NCBI GenBank assembly: GCA_015178975.1
Contig: WHVD01000015.1
Coordinates: forward strand, 124,001 to 188,000
Direction: 5' to 3'
DNA: 64,000 nucleotides
From: Hysterangium stoloniferum
Taxonomy: Eukaryota > Basidiomycota > Agaricomycetes > Hysterangiales > Hysterangiaceae
Position numbers and translations under genes: made by a program. The notes under the pieces are model-generated. The model searched no databases. It was not told the origin of the DNA and saw nothing but the letters and a program-made list of their open reading frames with translations. Numbering within the stretch: position 1 is the stretch's first letter; each line of letters opens with the position of its first letter. Of this stretch, positions 1-11,898 are shown one piece after another.

Positions 1-2290
1 TATAGTGTTCTTCATGCGTGCACCATGAGAATGTGAAACATCGGCTGTCACTGATTGTTAGAAAGAGAAAGTAAGGTGTATATCTAAAAGAAACTTGTAG
101 TACGAGAACTGTTGAAGAGACTCACCTCCGGGAGCATCATGGTCAACAACATTGCTGTTTGCAGAATGGGTTGGCGAAGGAATGCGGAGTTTCTGGTCGA
201 CACCGTTTGCGTTGGACATGGTGGGAGTGAGGTTATGAGCAGTGTTGACAATGTCTTTATACAGGTTTTGCTGCGGAGTAAATGTCGCGGGTTATGTAAT
301 CAGGCTTCACACGATCGTGAATTGGCAATGACTCCATATCCCGCCTTTTGGGGCTTCCCGGTGCTGTGTTCGCTATACTTATCATACTGTGTGAGAATAG
401 ACATGTACAGTTATTCTCATGCCCAGTCCGCAGTTACCCAAGGTGCTACCCTACCGTTAGTGAACAGCTACGTGCGGTTATCATGCGTCGCGCTTTTGAA
501 ACATTATTCTGGTTTGCCGTTAATCTTGCCGAAAGCACATAGCCGACTTAGCCGATCCATCTAAGGAGGTGCGATTATTCATATCTATTTTTAAGAGACG
601 ATCGGAGAGATGGATCCGAATATATCTAGTTGGCGCCCATGCTGTGCCAGTGTTGTGTAGATCTTTCCTAGGCTCAATTGGGGCAGCCATCCATCAAGAA
701 AATCAGAACTTCCCGTCATAGCCAGTAGTTTAATAAACATACTTATATAACAAGTTCCTGTCAGTGAGAGTGCCGGCATCCACTCAAAGCTGATAGAAGA
801 GCATCGTCAATCCTTCCAAACGTACGACTCTCCAGGGTCTCAATCGCGTAATAGTAAGCCTTGTTTGAAGCCCGAAACACTTCGTGGAATCGAGCTGTGC
901 AGAGTACTAAGGCCCATTTCAATCAAATACTTCTACCATGTGACCTCTGTATCCAACTAACGCAGCCATGCACCGCGAATATCAAGGATATGATTGTTGA
1001 GCATGTGCTCTGTAATAAGAGCAAACATTGCTCGTTCCGAATCGGAGGTTAGCCTCCCCGGTAACTGCGTCGGATTCCATTCATCGTAGAATGCCACAAA
1101 TGCGCAGCCTGACCATCTGGCCTACGGCATCTTGTCCTGAGTGGTGGGGTGTGGAAGTGGGAGTTGGGGAGGGGTGCTTGTAGACAATTTACTCGATAGT
1201 AGTGCTGTGATTTCATCAATTCCACATTAAATTGCGAGGCATGCCTCCAATAGAGGAAGGCAAACCTTGACATTCCCAAGACGATGGTTGTTTTATCGAC
1301 ATTACCAGTTCCCATAGCAACAATTGAAAGTTGTTGGTTGTTGTTCTATAGTGATCACCTCGATATTGCCTAGTGCACTCGTGCAACCTGCATTTTCAAA
1401 GTTGTATCGAAGGTGATAGTTACACTGGTGTCAGCCTGCGCCACAAGGATACTCAGCAGACCTTTTACTTTGTTTCCTGCTGCCCAGCCATGTATCGCGT
1501 TCGCTAGTTCCTTGAGCAATACACCGCGCTACTACCATCTGTGTGACCTGGAACCAGTGAGCATTATTGATGACAGGCTATCACCAAGGTTTGTTTGAAC
1601 GGGGTGAATGTAGGCGATACGGCATAGAAATGGGAGAAAAAGCAGGGCAGATTTGGAGATCTTGGTAACAATATCCATGCTGCTTAAATCTCTCACGAAT
1701 TTCATATGAATTGATTCCAAATTTCAGGACAGGCAAAGTAACTGAGCGACCATCACTCTAGCTTCCATTTATATGATAGGCCCATAATCATTGTGGACAT
1801 GGATCAAGTGGCGCTGTGAGTAAGCGAGGCCATATACGGTAGCGCCGCGAACCACTGGCAGCCAGGAGGTAAGTGTAGCACCAGGGTAGTAATCATGAAA
1901 ACATAAATAAATAAAATTAACAGAATGAACTGTTATAACTCAATTTCAAGGAGACTATTATATAACTGTGTAAAATAGTGGTGACGGTTTTCATGGGCTT
2001 TATCCATATGCCTGGTATGCATATCAGCAATATCTGAGCACGGTGGCCAGCAACATGGGTCTAACTTCCAGAAAATTGTTGAATTAGGCTCTCGCACTTT
2101 AGCCTTTGCCAAGCCTAAATGGCAACATCAAACCGTATTGTACCTCACACATATATACCAATGTCTTACTTTAATTGTCTCACTCTCATATTGACCATTA
2201 CCTATTTAACTTCTGTACTTGCAGCCATACCTCCTCAGTCGAATCACTTACTCATGTTGACTGAGCATATTTGTTACAAAAATTGTAAGA
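1..2290. other. No confident gene
   Basis: Open frames here are short (the longest is about 150 codons at 112-564), show no recognisable family, and lack a convincing exon chain. Base composition resembles the host islands rather than the CpG-poor repeats that follow. Degraded or fast-evolving coding sequence cannot be excluded. Confidence 0.4.
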
Positions 2291-2309
2291 ATTCATGCTA
2301 GATGTCATG

Positions 2310-3352
2310 AACCTACAAGCTCAAATTCCAATAATATTCAATTCAACTTTCCTTTGACTTTTCAACTCAATTTCCAACTTTACTATCTTTGCCTCTGTTA
2401 GGATACACACACAGGGCGGGTTTCCAGAGAAACCCACGGGATATCTGGTAGGACTTGGCTTCAGCTTATAGGCTGCGCCCTCGCTAGATCGTGTTGTCCA
2501 ATTTCAAACAGGTGGATGGGGATCCCGGGAGTCTGGGCAGGGTTCATGGGTTGTAGGTCGTAAGTCAGGGGTCGTGGGTTGTAAGTCGGAGGTCGTGGGT
2601 CATGAGTCGAGATAGTTGAGAGAGATAGATGCACCGGAGCCCGTGGGCTCTGACTAGTGAAAGCGATGTGAATCAAGCAAGGTTTTAGAGCAGAAAATGT
2701 TATTAGATTACTGGGGGGAATCTAAGCTAATTTTCTCACTGGATTGTATGTACAACATCTGCCAGTTTATATAGACCATGGAGTGAATGACATACCAAAT
2801 CCAGTAATGATGAAACGAAACTAACAAAACATAAAACGGGAATAGTAAACACCAAATTGGTGTTAGGAACGGAATGGAATGGAGCGGAGTCCGAATTATG
2901 ACAAAGCATAACCCATAACGGGAAACAGAGCGGGAGCGGAGTCCTAAATAATGACAGGTCATTTGACTAAAACGGGAATGGGGCTCAATTAGAGCGGTGA
3001 CGGGATTCTGAGTGGGGTCCGGTGACTGATGCGTGGGACGAAGATGGACATAGACAGAGATGGAGTCTGGGGGAAGTCCGGTGACTGATATGTGTCATAA
3101 TGAGGTTGAACATAACGAGTCTTGATGTAATGGAGTCCGGGTGGGAAATCCTATAAATGGACAATTGGTGCTTGTAGCGTGTGGGGGCGTACGGGTTAGT
3201 GCCCAGAGTCCGGCAGGATTGTCCGGTCGTAACAGCCTCACACTTTATCAACAGGGTGAATTAATACTTTGTTGAATGAGGCATCTGTACTCAATTGTTG
3301 AATATTCTTCAATCATTTATTCAACTTTATTGAGTAAAATTTGATTCATGTC
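2310..3352 (+). repeat. AT-rich interspersed repeat X, copy 1 (split by LTR1)
   Basis: An AT-rich segment rich in TTCAA steps occupies 2310-2395 and resumes after the inserted LTR at 3235. Its right part (about 3243-3352) matches 14655-14769 and, inverted, about 4268-4372. The shared core contains ACAGG-AATTAATACTT and GAGGCATCTGTACTCAA, and the right end reads TTCATGTCAG. No coding capacity is visible, and the class (MITE, SINE or Helitron-derived) is unknown. Confidence 0.45.
2396..3234 (-). repeat. Solo LTR, family LTR1, with 5-bp target duplication
   Basis: An 839-bp unit begins TGTTAGGATACACAC and ends GGTCGTAACA. It is flanked by a perfect 5-bp duplication GCCTC (2391-2395 and 3235-3239), which proves LTR-type insertion. 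The strand follows the TATATAAA-like box, which reads on the minus strand near 2767-2774. The motif CTTGGCTTCAGCTTATAGGC lies near one end. There is no internal region, so this is a solo LTR left by recombination. It inserted into repeat X. Confidence 0.9.
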
Positions 3353-3439
3353 AGTGTTTTCTGACTACCAACTGTTGATGAAGTATAGGATACTCTGAAG
3401 ACACACTGCAAATCCAATTCATTTCACACTCCTTTCATC

Positions 3440-4236
3440 TGTTACAGTGGGTACAAGGCTTTAGTGGAGGGTTTCTGGAGAAACCTGCAGGTAATCTGGT
3501 AGGACTTGGCTTCAGCTTATAGGCTGCACCCTCGTGAGATCGTGGTGTCCAATTTCAGACAGGCAGATGGGAAACCCAGGGAGTCCAGGAGTAGTTGGTG
3601 GGTCAAAGGGTCAGATGGTCAATTGTGGGAATCCCACAGAGGTCAAGGGGTCAGGCAGTGATGGGTCAGAGGTCAAGAGATAGATACAGTAGGTTGGAGC
3701 CTGTGGGCTCCAATGAGGTAAATAGCAGTGTGTTTCAAAGAGAAGAATAGAGTGGAAAATATACTGAGATTACTGGGGAGGTCTAAGCTAATTTTCTGAC
3801 TGGATTGTATGTACAACATCTGCCAGACTATATAGACTGCGGAATATATATTATACCAAATCCAGTAATAATGAAATCCTAAACAAGTAATCATGAAACA
3901 AGATGAGTAAACACCAAACTAGGTATTAGGAATGGAACAGAATAGAGGCAGAGTCCAAAACATGACAGGTCATTTGACCATAATGGGAACAGGGCTCAGT
4001 TAGAGAGCTGATGGGTTTTCCAAGTGGGGTCCAGTGACTGATGAGTGGGGCAGGGTCAGAGATAGACAGGTAATGATGTGTGTGGGTCCCAGGAGGTATT
4101 CTGGTGACTAGTACATGAGACAACGAAGGTCAGACATAGACAGGTTTGACATCCAGGTCCCGGCAGGTATTCCGGTTAACTGATAACTGGTGCATATGGT
4201 AGTACCTGGAGTCTGGTGGATCTTCTGGTCATAACA
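3440..4236 (-). repeat. Solo LTR, family LTR1, diverged copy
   Basis: Related to the copy at 2396 along its length but diverged, mainly at former CG sites now read as TG or CA. It begins TGTTACAGTG and ends GGTCATAACA. A perfect 5-bp duplication TCATC flanks it (3435-3439 and 4237-4241). Confidence 0.87.
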
Positions 4237-4267
4237 TCATCCATCACTCCCATGACCACATTATCTG

Positions 4268-4372
4268 GACTCATCATGTCAAATGATATTATGACTCAAC
4301 TGGCTGAATATTGAGTACAGATGCCTCATTTGATGAAGTATTAATTTGTCCTGTTGATAAAACATGAGGCAA
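4268..4372 (-). repeat. Repeat X, copy 2 (inverted fragment)
   Basis: The reverse complement matches the core of repeat X at 3243-3300 and 14655-14710, including GAGGCATCTGTACTCAATAT. Ends are not defined. Confidence 0.4.
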
Positions 4373-4459
4373 AGATAGGACACAGAAGCACACCAGTAAT
4401 TATGTCAAAGATATTATGAATAGAATTTAAATTAATAATATAATAGTAATAATACAGAT

Positions 4460-6015
4460 TGTTAGGACCAGAAATCCTGCTGGGCTCTGGACCCCATCCT
4501 ACATGCATCCAACTCTCTATACCAGGTTACAGCTAACTGGAAAACCTGCTGGCATCCAGACCCCACCCTATATGCACCTGACTCTTACACCCACCAAGTC
4601 GAAGTTCACAACTGGACAACCTGCCAGGACCCAGATGTCAAACCTGTCTATATCTGACTCTGTCTCATGCGCCAGTCACTGGACTCTGCCCAGATAACCT
4701 ATCAGCTCTCTAATGGAGCCCTGTTCCCATTATGGTCAAATGACCTGTCATGTTTTGGACCCCATTCCTGTTCTGTTCTGTCCCTAACACCTAGTTTGGT
4801 GTTTACTCATCGTTAAGTAGTGTGTGGAGCTTATCAGAGGATTTCTGGAGAAACCTGTGGGAAAGCCGGTAGGACTTGGCTTCAGCTTATAGGCTGCACC
4901 TCACGAGATCATGACATCCAATTTCAGATGGGCAGATGGGAATCCCAGGGAGTCTGGGAGTAGTTGGTGGTCAAGGGGTCAGGCAGTGCTGAGTCAGAGG
5001 TTGAATGATAGATTCAGAGCCTGTGGGCTCCAATGAGGTAAATAGTGGTGTGTTTCAACGAGGAGATTAGAGTGGAAAATGTACTGAGATTACTGGGGAG
5101 AATCTAAGCTGATTTTCTGACTGGATTGTATGTACAACATCTGCCATACTATATACTGTAGACTGTGGAATGTATAACATACCAAATCCAGTAATAATGA
5201 AATCCAAACTAGTAATCATGAAATGAGATAAGTAAACACCAAGTTTGGTGTTAGGAATGGAATGGAATGGAGCAGAGTCCCAAAGGTGACAGGTCGTTAG
5301 ACCATAATGGGAACAGGGCGGGAGTGGAGTCCGAAACATAACAGGTCATTTGACCATAACAGGAATGGGGCTCGGTTAGAGAGCTGTTGGGTTTTCTGAG
5401 AGGAGCCTGGTGACTGGTACATGGGACAGGGTCAGAGATAGACAGGTGTAGGTTCCAGCGGGTATTCTGGTGACTGATACATGAAGTAACGAGGGTCGAG
5501 CACAGACAGGTCTGACATCCAGAGTCCAGTGGGTATTCTGGTAAACTGATAACTAGTGTGTGTAGGGTGTGGGTGCATATACGTTAGTGCCTGGAGTCTG
5601 GTGGGTTTTCCAGTCATAACACTCATCCTGTTTCATGAGTACCTGTTTTGATCTTCATTATTATCAGATTTAGTATTGTATACATTCCACAGCATACAAT
5701 CCAGTCAGAAAATTGACTAAGTTCTCCCCCAGTTACTTAACATATGGATATTCCACTCCATCCCCATCTCTCATCTCACACAATGCTATCGACCTCGTCA
5801 GAGCCTGCAGGCTTTCTGACTGGTCTTTGGACCTATTGACCTTTGACCTATTGACCTATTGACTACACCTGGACTCCCCAGGTTTTCCATCTGCCTGTCT
5901 GAAATTGGACACCACAATCTCGCAAGGGTCCAGCCTATAAGCTGAAGCCAAGTCCCACCAGATTATCCACAGGTTTCTCTGGAAACTCTCTGATAAGCCT
6001 GCATGACCCTTAACA
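4460..6015 (+). repeat. LTR1 copy in opposite orientation, interrupted by another LTR1
   Basis: The outer LTR begins TGTTAGGACCAGAAATCC at 4460, stops at 4810, resumes at 5622-5627 and ends CCCTTAACA at 6015. This is the complement of the 2396 copy. The flanks CAGAT (4455-4459) and TAGAT (6016-6020) match at four of five bases, consistent with an aged target duplication. The interruption is the LTR1 at 4811-5621. Confidence 0.8.
4811..5621 (-). repeat. LTR1 nested inside an LTR1
   Basis: An 811-bp unit begins CGTTAAG (first base mutated from T) and ends AGTCATAACA. It is flanked by a perfect duplication CTCAT (4806-4810 and 5622-5626). Removing it joins the two halves of the outer, oppositely oriented LTR1. 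Confidence 0.85.
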
Positions 6016-6510
6016 TAGATTATGGTACAGGTTTTTTGACTGACTTCCCTCACTCTGTGGTTTGTAGCCCAATTTGGTTGGTTCTTTGGACATTTTCCAT
6101 CCTCTTCTAATCTGCATGTTTTCACTTATTTAAGTGCCCATGTTTATAAAAGGAAGGATATTCCCATGCTCCAAATCACTTTCTGTTGCTCCAATTCCAT
6201 TTTTGGGTTCTTTGATTTTTCACACCCTTGTGACTCTCCTTGTCACACTCTTACTTCAGTCACTCTCTCACCTCACCTCCTATGTACTTTGCAGTATCAT
6301 TTGGGTCTGTGGCATGTCATTTTACCTTTATAACATGGTCTTTTGAATACATTAGACTTAAACTGTTGGCATTGTGCTCTTCAGTGGACCTGTGTTTTTA
6401 CCTTCCTTGCAATATCACAGTAACCCTGTTGAGCAAGGCAGTGTTACAACTGCTTGTCTAATTTCTTAGTTTTCATACATAGTTAAATTCTTAGTGGAAC
6501 ATGATGTGCC
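6016..6510. other. No recognisable feature
   Basis: AT-rich, CpG-poor sequence between the LTR1 pair and the copia gag remnant. Short open frames at 6134-6461 have no family resemblance. It may be untranslated leader of the copia element that follows, but no LTR was identified. Confidence 0.3.
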
Positions 6511-7180
6511 ATGGCATCCAGTGAGTTATCTTGATAGAGAACAATTATGAAGACTGGAAACATGATATGTATCATTAGCTTGTTGCATATGGAGAATTGT
6601 CTTTCTGTTGCCACTGGTAAAGAGAAAAAACCCAGTTACACCCTGCTTGGTTGGAACATTCCAACAAAGCAGCTGGTATTATGTATATGGTGCTCTCTTG
6701 GACCTACACAGTGTACCCATTTTGACATTGATGATGGTCCTGATGATATGTGGTCTAAAATTGAACAGGCATGTAATAAGCAACTCCCTGCAGTTCACTT
6801 CAGTGCCTATAATGACCTTTTTAATATTCAGAAGGAACCTGACAAGTCTTTGACCTCATTGATGAGTCGTGTTGACAAGGTTTGTACACATGTCCATAAT
6901 TTGCATCCCAAAGGGTATACTCTTACTATGTTGGACAATGAGCTTGCTGCTCTCACTTTACTCCATGCCTTGCCCAAATCTGACTCTGTGTGGACTTCAT
7001 CTTTAATGATGAATACTGCTATCACATTCTCTGATGTCAAAACTCACTTTGCATCACAAGAGAGTCTGCAGCCTGCCAGGAGTTTGGAAGCAGCCAATAG
7101 AATTGTATCAAACCATCCAAGTATGTCTTCTGATAATTCCATTTGCATCTTCTGCAAGTGTCCCTCCCAACTTCTTGTTA

Positions 7181-8782
7181 CAGTGAGGGACAAAACCCTT
7201 CCAATGATCTTTAGTTGTGCAAAGATTCTTGAATAACTCAAGAACCACTGTAGATACAGACCTGAAATTTGGTGGTTGGTTAGGTCTACATGTTATCTAT
7301 ATGCCCTTAAAATATTATGACATAAGCATTAGTATTTCCCATGCTATAAATAAAATAATAATAACATCACATTGGAAGGGTTTTGTCCCAGTCACATGAT
7401 TAACACAAAACCTTATTGATTATCAGCAAATAAGGTTTTGTTTAATCATGTGACCTGTCAAAATTAGATATATATATAGCTGTTCACTTTTTAGTTCGAC
7501 AACATCCCCACAACTCAACATTCTACACCATGAAAGCTTCTACTCCTCCTCAGGTTGCCACATTCTCATTTTGCTCAATAAGGGCAAGTCTACTTCTCAG
7601 ATCTCTGCAATCACTGGCAGAGATCTGTTTACTATATCCAGAATTCACTTTACCCATTGCCCATCACTTACCAAAGCACCTGGTGACCATCCATGCAAGC
7701 TTTCTCCCTCAGATATTCATTATTCCCTCTAACAAATAACTTCTCAGAAGGCAGAACATGCCACTGAGGTGACCAAAATCCTTCAAAATATGACTGGAGA
7801 GTCCATTTCAGTGAAGACTGTTCATAGAGCACTCAAGAAGGCTGGAATGAGGGCTGTGGTGGAGAGAAAAGGCCTTTACTCACTAAGAGGCATAGGAAGG
7901 CAAGGATGGACTCTGCTCTGGCACACAAGGACTGGACTGTGGATGATTGGAAGAGGGCTGTTTGGTTAGATGAGACAAAAATCAATTGTTTGGAGTCAGA
8001 TTGGAGGAAGTAGGTGTGGAAAAAGGCAGGAGAGGGGCTCAGTGATAGGGTGGCTGAGGGTACAATCAGGTTTGGAGGAGGAAATCTGATGTTGTGAGGT
8101 TGTATGTTGTGGGAAGGACCAGGATATTCCACCAAAATTGATGGAAGGATGGATGCTGACCTTTATGTTAGCATTATGGAAGATGAACTTCAAGAAATCA
8201 TGGAGTATTATGGCAAGAACACAGGGAATGTGGTCTTTCAGCAAGACAATGACCCCAAACACAAGAGCAAAAAGGCCACCAATTGGTTTAAAGACAATGG
8301 ATTTATGGTCATGGTATGGCCACCTCAGTCTGCTGACCTTAATCCAATTGAACACCTCTGGTATTACCTCAAAAGGAGGTTGGGAGAGTATGAAGTGGCA
8401 CCCAAGAGTATTCATGAGTTGTGGGAGAGGGTTCAGACAGAGTGGGAGAAGATCCCTGCCTCTACTTGTCAGAACTTGATAGAGAGTATGCCTAGAAGGT
8501 TTGAGGCTGTTTTGAAAGCCAAGGGAGGCTATACCAAGTACTAGATTGTTTAATTTGTATTTTTTTTATACCAGGGACAAAACTCTTCCAATGTGATTTT
8601 ATTAGTGTTTTATTTATAGTGTGGGAAATACTAATGCTTATGTCATAATATTTTAAGGGCATATAGATAACATATAGACCTAACCAATCTCCAAATTTCA
8701 GGTCTGTATCTACAGTAGTTCTTGAGTTATTCAAGAATCTTTGCACAACTAAAAATCATTGGAAGGGTTTTGTCCCTCACTG
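7181..8782 (+). mobile_element. Tc1/mariner element A (1602 bp, TA target)
   Basis: Begins CAGTGAGGGACAAAAC and ends GTTTTGTCCCTCACTG, with TA on both sides (7179-7180, 8783-8784). The terminal inverted repeats are about 205 bp (7181-7390 and 8574-8782). Each is itself bounded by inverted copies of GGGACAAAACNCTTCCAATG, one at the outer tip and one at the inner edge. It carries a decayed transposase and sits inside a copia gag remnant. Confidence 0.92.
7530..8544 (+). pseudogene. Tc1 transposase (DD34E), inactivated, element A
   Basis: The product would be a cut-and-paste transposase with an N-terminal helix-turn-helix region and a DDE catalytic core. Pieces in different frames match the transposase of element B: an HTH-like region about 7560-7700, VKTVHRALKKAGMRAVV at 7769-7860, DETKIN near 7973, then an open frame at 8104-8544. 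In that frame, QQDNDPKH carries the second Asp and NPIEHLW the Glu, with 34 residues between them, the Tc1-type DD34E spacing. Stops and frameshifts interrupt it before and after DETKIN. It ends GGYTKY, as element B does. Confidence 0.88.
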
Positions 8783-8989
8783 TAACTTTTGGGAATTCGG
8801 TACACAAGTGGCAAGGACTCAAACCATACAGGGGTATTAGTAAGCAGGTTACTAGGCTATATAAGGATGAGTCATGTATAGTAGTACTCATCCATTTACA
8901 ATGAGTTAACTGTCACCTACTCAGACAAATGGAAAGTTATATGGTCTAAGAACAGTGCCACTGAAAACTTAACACTTCTACCGCTATTT

Positions 8990-9942
8990 CATTTACAACT
9001 ATTTGGACATCATAGTCCTCCCTTATTCATAAGGAGGCCCTATGGAACTTTACAACTCAATGCAGAATGGCTTTGCAACAACTCAAAGATACTTTCATAT
9101 TGGTGCCTGTACTTACACACTGGCAACTGGACTGCCTGATAATTGTTGAAACTGATGCATCCAACTATGCCCTAGCTGCAATTCTTTCCATTATTACACT
9201 TGATGGAGAAACTCTCCTGGTTGCCTTCCTTTCCAGAACCTTTACCTCTACAGAACTCAATTATAATGTCTATGATAAAGAACTCATTGCCATTTTTGAG
9301 GCATCTAAGGCCTGGCATCATTACCTCAAAGGTTTGGGGACCCTGATTGATGTTGTTACTGACCACAATAATTCAGAATGCTTTGCCACCACTAAGCTTC
9401 TTACTCACCAAGCCCAATGGTCAGAATACCTCTCCCAATTTAACCTCATAATTTGTTTTCAGCCTGGCTGCCTGGATGGCAAACCAGATGCTGTGACTAG
9501 ATGATGGGATGTATACCTTAAAGAGGGGACCAATGACTATGCAACAGCTAACCTGCATAATATGAAGCCTATCTTCACCTCTATCAAATCATGGCATCCC
9601 TTCACACCACTTTTCTAGTCTTACCTATACTTCATGGCATCACCATTATGGATGTTACAAGACTTCACCAGGACATCCTTTTGGACCTCTGAAATGACCC
9701 AATTACAAGTGCCCATCTTGACAACCCTAACAACCCATTGGCCCCCCAATGGACTTGAGACTGGAGTGGTTGTATCTGCCTTGATGGTGGAATCTAAATC
9801 CCTGATTGCAGAACACTTTGTTTACATGTCCTTCAGCATGCTCATGACTACCCAATCTCTGGCTGCTATAGATCTAACAAAACCTCATCATTACCCATCA
9901 TGAATACACCTGGCCAGCCCTCCACACACTTGTAAAAAGCTA
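8990..9942 (+). pseudogene. Chromodomain gypsy remnant 1: RNase H and integrase N-terminus
   Basis: An open frame at 9067-9504 is the RNase H region of a Ty3/gypsy polyprotein, with VETDASNYALAAILS, LNYNVYDKELIAIFEA and a PDAVTR end. Downstream, shifting frames give integrase N-terminal remnants (HAHDYPISG, then HEYTWPALHTLVKS ending at about 9942). At that point the plus-strand homology stops and the integrase core continues on the minus strand. The element resumes in plus orientation at 13937. It has several stops and frameshifts and is CpG-poor. Confidence 0.82.
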
Positions 9943-9971
9943 AGCAGAGGCCAGATCACATTCTGGGTGGA
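9943..9971 (-). pseudogene. Left end of the inverted integrase core (gypsy 1)
   Basis: The minus strand reads VHPECDLASA, which directly follows the minus-strand integrase text at 13413 once the LTR2 insertion (9972-13412) is removed. It marks the left border of a roughly 550-bp inversion inside the gypsy integrase. Confidence 0.75.
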
Positions 9972-10764
9972 TGTTAAGATCTAAGCAAAATGGGGGAGGA
10001 GGACTCTAAGTCAGGGGGCCAATGATACAAAATGAGCTAATCGGGGGGCCAACAATAGAGACATACTAGTCAGGAGATCTGACTCTATGAACGTAGTGGA
10101 GCTTGGCTTCAACTTATGTGTTGTGCCTTTGTATGAACTGTTAGGGTGCTCTGGTATTTCAAACAGAATGGATAATACAGTGGGGGACAAAACCATTCCA
10201 ATGATTTTTTATATGTCAAAGAATATTGAATAACTCAATGAGTACTTGACTAATTGACCTGAAATTTTTACTTTAGGTAGTCATATATGTTGGCTATATA
10301 CCCTAAAAATTCTATGACATAAGCATAATTGTCATCAAACTATAAATCAAATACTAATGCAATCTCATTGGAACAGTTTTGTCCCTGACATATGATTAGC
10401 ACATAACCTTATTGATTATCCACAAATAAATGCAAATAAAATCATGTGACCTGTTCAAATTGTGTATATATACAACTGTTCACTTCTCCAAGTGATAGCA
10501 TCCCAACAACCCATCAGTTTACAGTATATGCTCAACTTGATCATGTTCTTACTCTACATACTTGACAAGGGCAAGTCTGCACATGAAGTAGCTGCTACCA
10601 CTGGTCATTCTGTCTCTACTATATCCAGAATTCACTCTAAACATTCTTCCTCCCTCTCCAAAGCAGCTGGAGGTCATCCATGCAAACTTTCCCCCTCTGA
10701 TACCCATTACATCATCCAACAAATCACTTCCCAGAAGATTGACCATGCCACTCAGGCCTCTAAA

Positions 10765-11000
10765 TGTTAGAATATAGGGCTGTGCGAGCATGCATAAGGT
10801 GCCACACCGGCAATTTGCCCCCCCATTGTTCAGCATAACCTTTTGTTGCCATACGTCTATTGTTCTCAAGGTGTATATAACTAGTATAGATTTTTGTATT
10901 TACGCTATCTGTTTGCCTCCTACGAGACACAGAGGGTCAAACGGAAATCACATTTGTCCTTGTTTCTGATTGTTGCGAGCTTCGAGATTTTATTCCAACA
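10765..11000 (+). repeat. 5' LTR of the copia mini-element
   Basis: A 236-bp terminal repeat with TG/CA ends and a TATATAA-type box near 10872. It pairs with 11663-11898. Confidence 0.92.
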
Positions 11001-11474
11001 CAAATGGATCCTGTCCTTTTGAGTGGGTCAGTAACATATTCACTTCATAGGTGTCGTCGTCACTGGCTCTCGTTCCCCGCTGCCAATTCGACTTCTTGAC
11101 CTCTCAGATGCCGCTGGAGTTGAAGACTCAAGCTCTGACGTCCGATTCCTGCCGTTGTCCATTGCGCATAAGAACGAAGCCGCTCCGCTGTCTGTTGATC
11201 GTTATCACCATCATTGTCGCACCTTCGTATCCATCGTAACCTGCCACTGGGGCCGAAGCCAGCCGTTTCCATTGTTGTACCGTTGTAATCCATTCTCATC
11301 TGGGGCCGAAGCCAGCCGTTTCCATTGTCGTACCGTCATAATCTGTTCTCGTCGTAAGCCACTGGGGCCAAAGCCAGGAGACATTTGTTGTCGCGCCGCC
11401 CTTTTATCGAACCGCACACTTTTTAATATCGCCACGCATTTTTGGATCACCCTATTATCGTTTGTCGCACCATC

Positions 11475-11591
11475 ATGCCAGAAAACCTACGTTTTGCGAA
11501 GCTCAACGAGAGCAACTATGCCAAATGGTCACTATACATGCATGCTATACTTGTAAAGAAGAGTTTTTTGGGGGATTTTTGGAGTGATTGA
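11475..11591 (+). CDS. Truncated copia gag N-terminus (38 codons)
   Basis: The frame starts at the ATG at 11475 and reads FAKLNESNYAKWSLYMHA, the usual start of basidiomycete copia gag proteins, then stops at TGA 11589-11591. The rest of gag and all of pol are missing. It may persist only because it overlaps a sequence needed for RNA packaging or priming (inference). No function as a peptide is implied. Confidence 0.6.
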   Translation: MPENLRFAKLNESNYAKWSLYMHAILVKKSFLGDFWSD

Positions 11592-11662
11592 GGAGAAGTT
11601 GAAGTTTTTCGGGCGCTGATTTCAGGGAGTGCTTTTGGCACCTTGTTTTGCTCGAGGGAGTG

Positions 11663-11898
11663 TGTTAGAATATAGGGCTGTGCGAGCATGCATAAGGTGC
11701 CACACCGGCAATTTGCCACCCCATTGTTCAGCATAACCTTTTGTTGCCATATGTCTATTGTTCTCAAGGCGTATATAACTAGTATAGATTTTTGTATTTA
11801 CGCTATCCGTTTGCCTCCTACGAGACACAGAGGGTCAAACGGAAATCACATTCGTCCTTGTTTCTGATTGTTGTGAGCTTCGAGATTTTATTCCAACA
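11663..11898 (+). repeat. 3' LTR of the copia mini-element
   Basis: The 236-bp partner of 10765-11000, preceded by a purine-rich stretch CTCGAGGGAGTG that fits a polypurine tract. Confidence 0.92.

Larger units (their letters stand above)
6511..8960 (+). pseudogene. Copia-type (UBN2-like) gag remnant, split by a Tc1 element
   Basis: From the ATG at 6511 the frame soon hits stops, but frames together give the usual copia gag features. There is an ENNYEDWKHDMYH stretch (out of frame), then an open frame at 6547-7180 with DDGPDDMWSKIEQAC, HFSAYNDLFNIQK and LDNELAALTLLHALP. A Cys pair near the end (CIFC) suggests a decayed zinc knuckle. The Tc1 element at 7181-8782 interrupts the frame, and readable sequence continues past it to about 8900. 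The gag forms virus-like particles in copia retrotransposons; this copy is dead. No linked pol lies beside it: gypsy sequence begins at about 8990. Confidence 0.75.
10765..11898 (+). mobile_element. Copia-type mini-element with paired LTRs (TRIM-like)
   Basis: Two 236-bp LTRs (10765-11000 and 11663-11898), each starting TGTTAGAATATAGGG and ending TTTATTCCAACA, bound a 662-bp internal region. A perfect 5-bp duplication CTAAA flanks the whole (10760-10764 and 11899-11903). The LTRs differ at six positions, five of them C/T changes at CG sites. The interior has only a short gag start and a GGGGCCGAAGCC repeat (about 11249-11300), so it must rely on proteins supplied elsewhere. It is the youngest layer of this nest and is still CG-rich. 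Confidence 0.93.

Noticed and set aside
112-564. 150-codon open frame as a gene
   Set aside because: No recognisable domain, poor hydrophobic or helical pattern, overlapping alternative frames and no exon partners. Chance is the simpler explanation.
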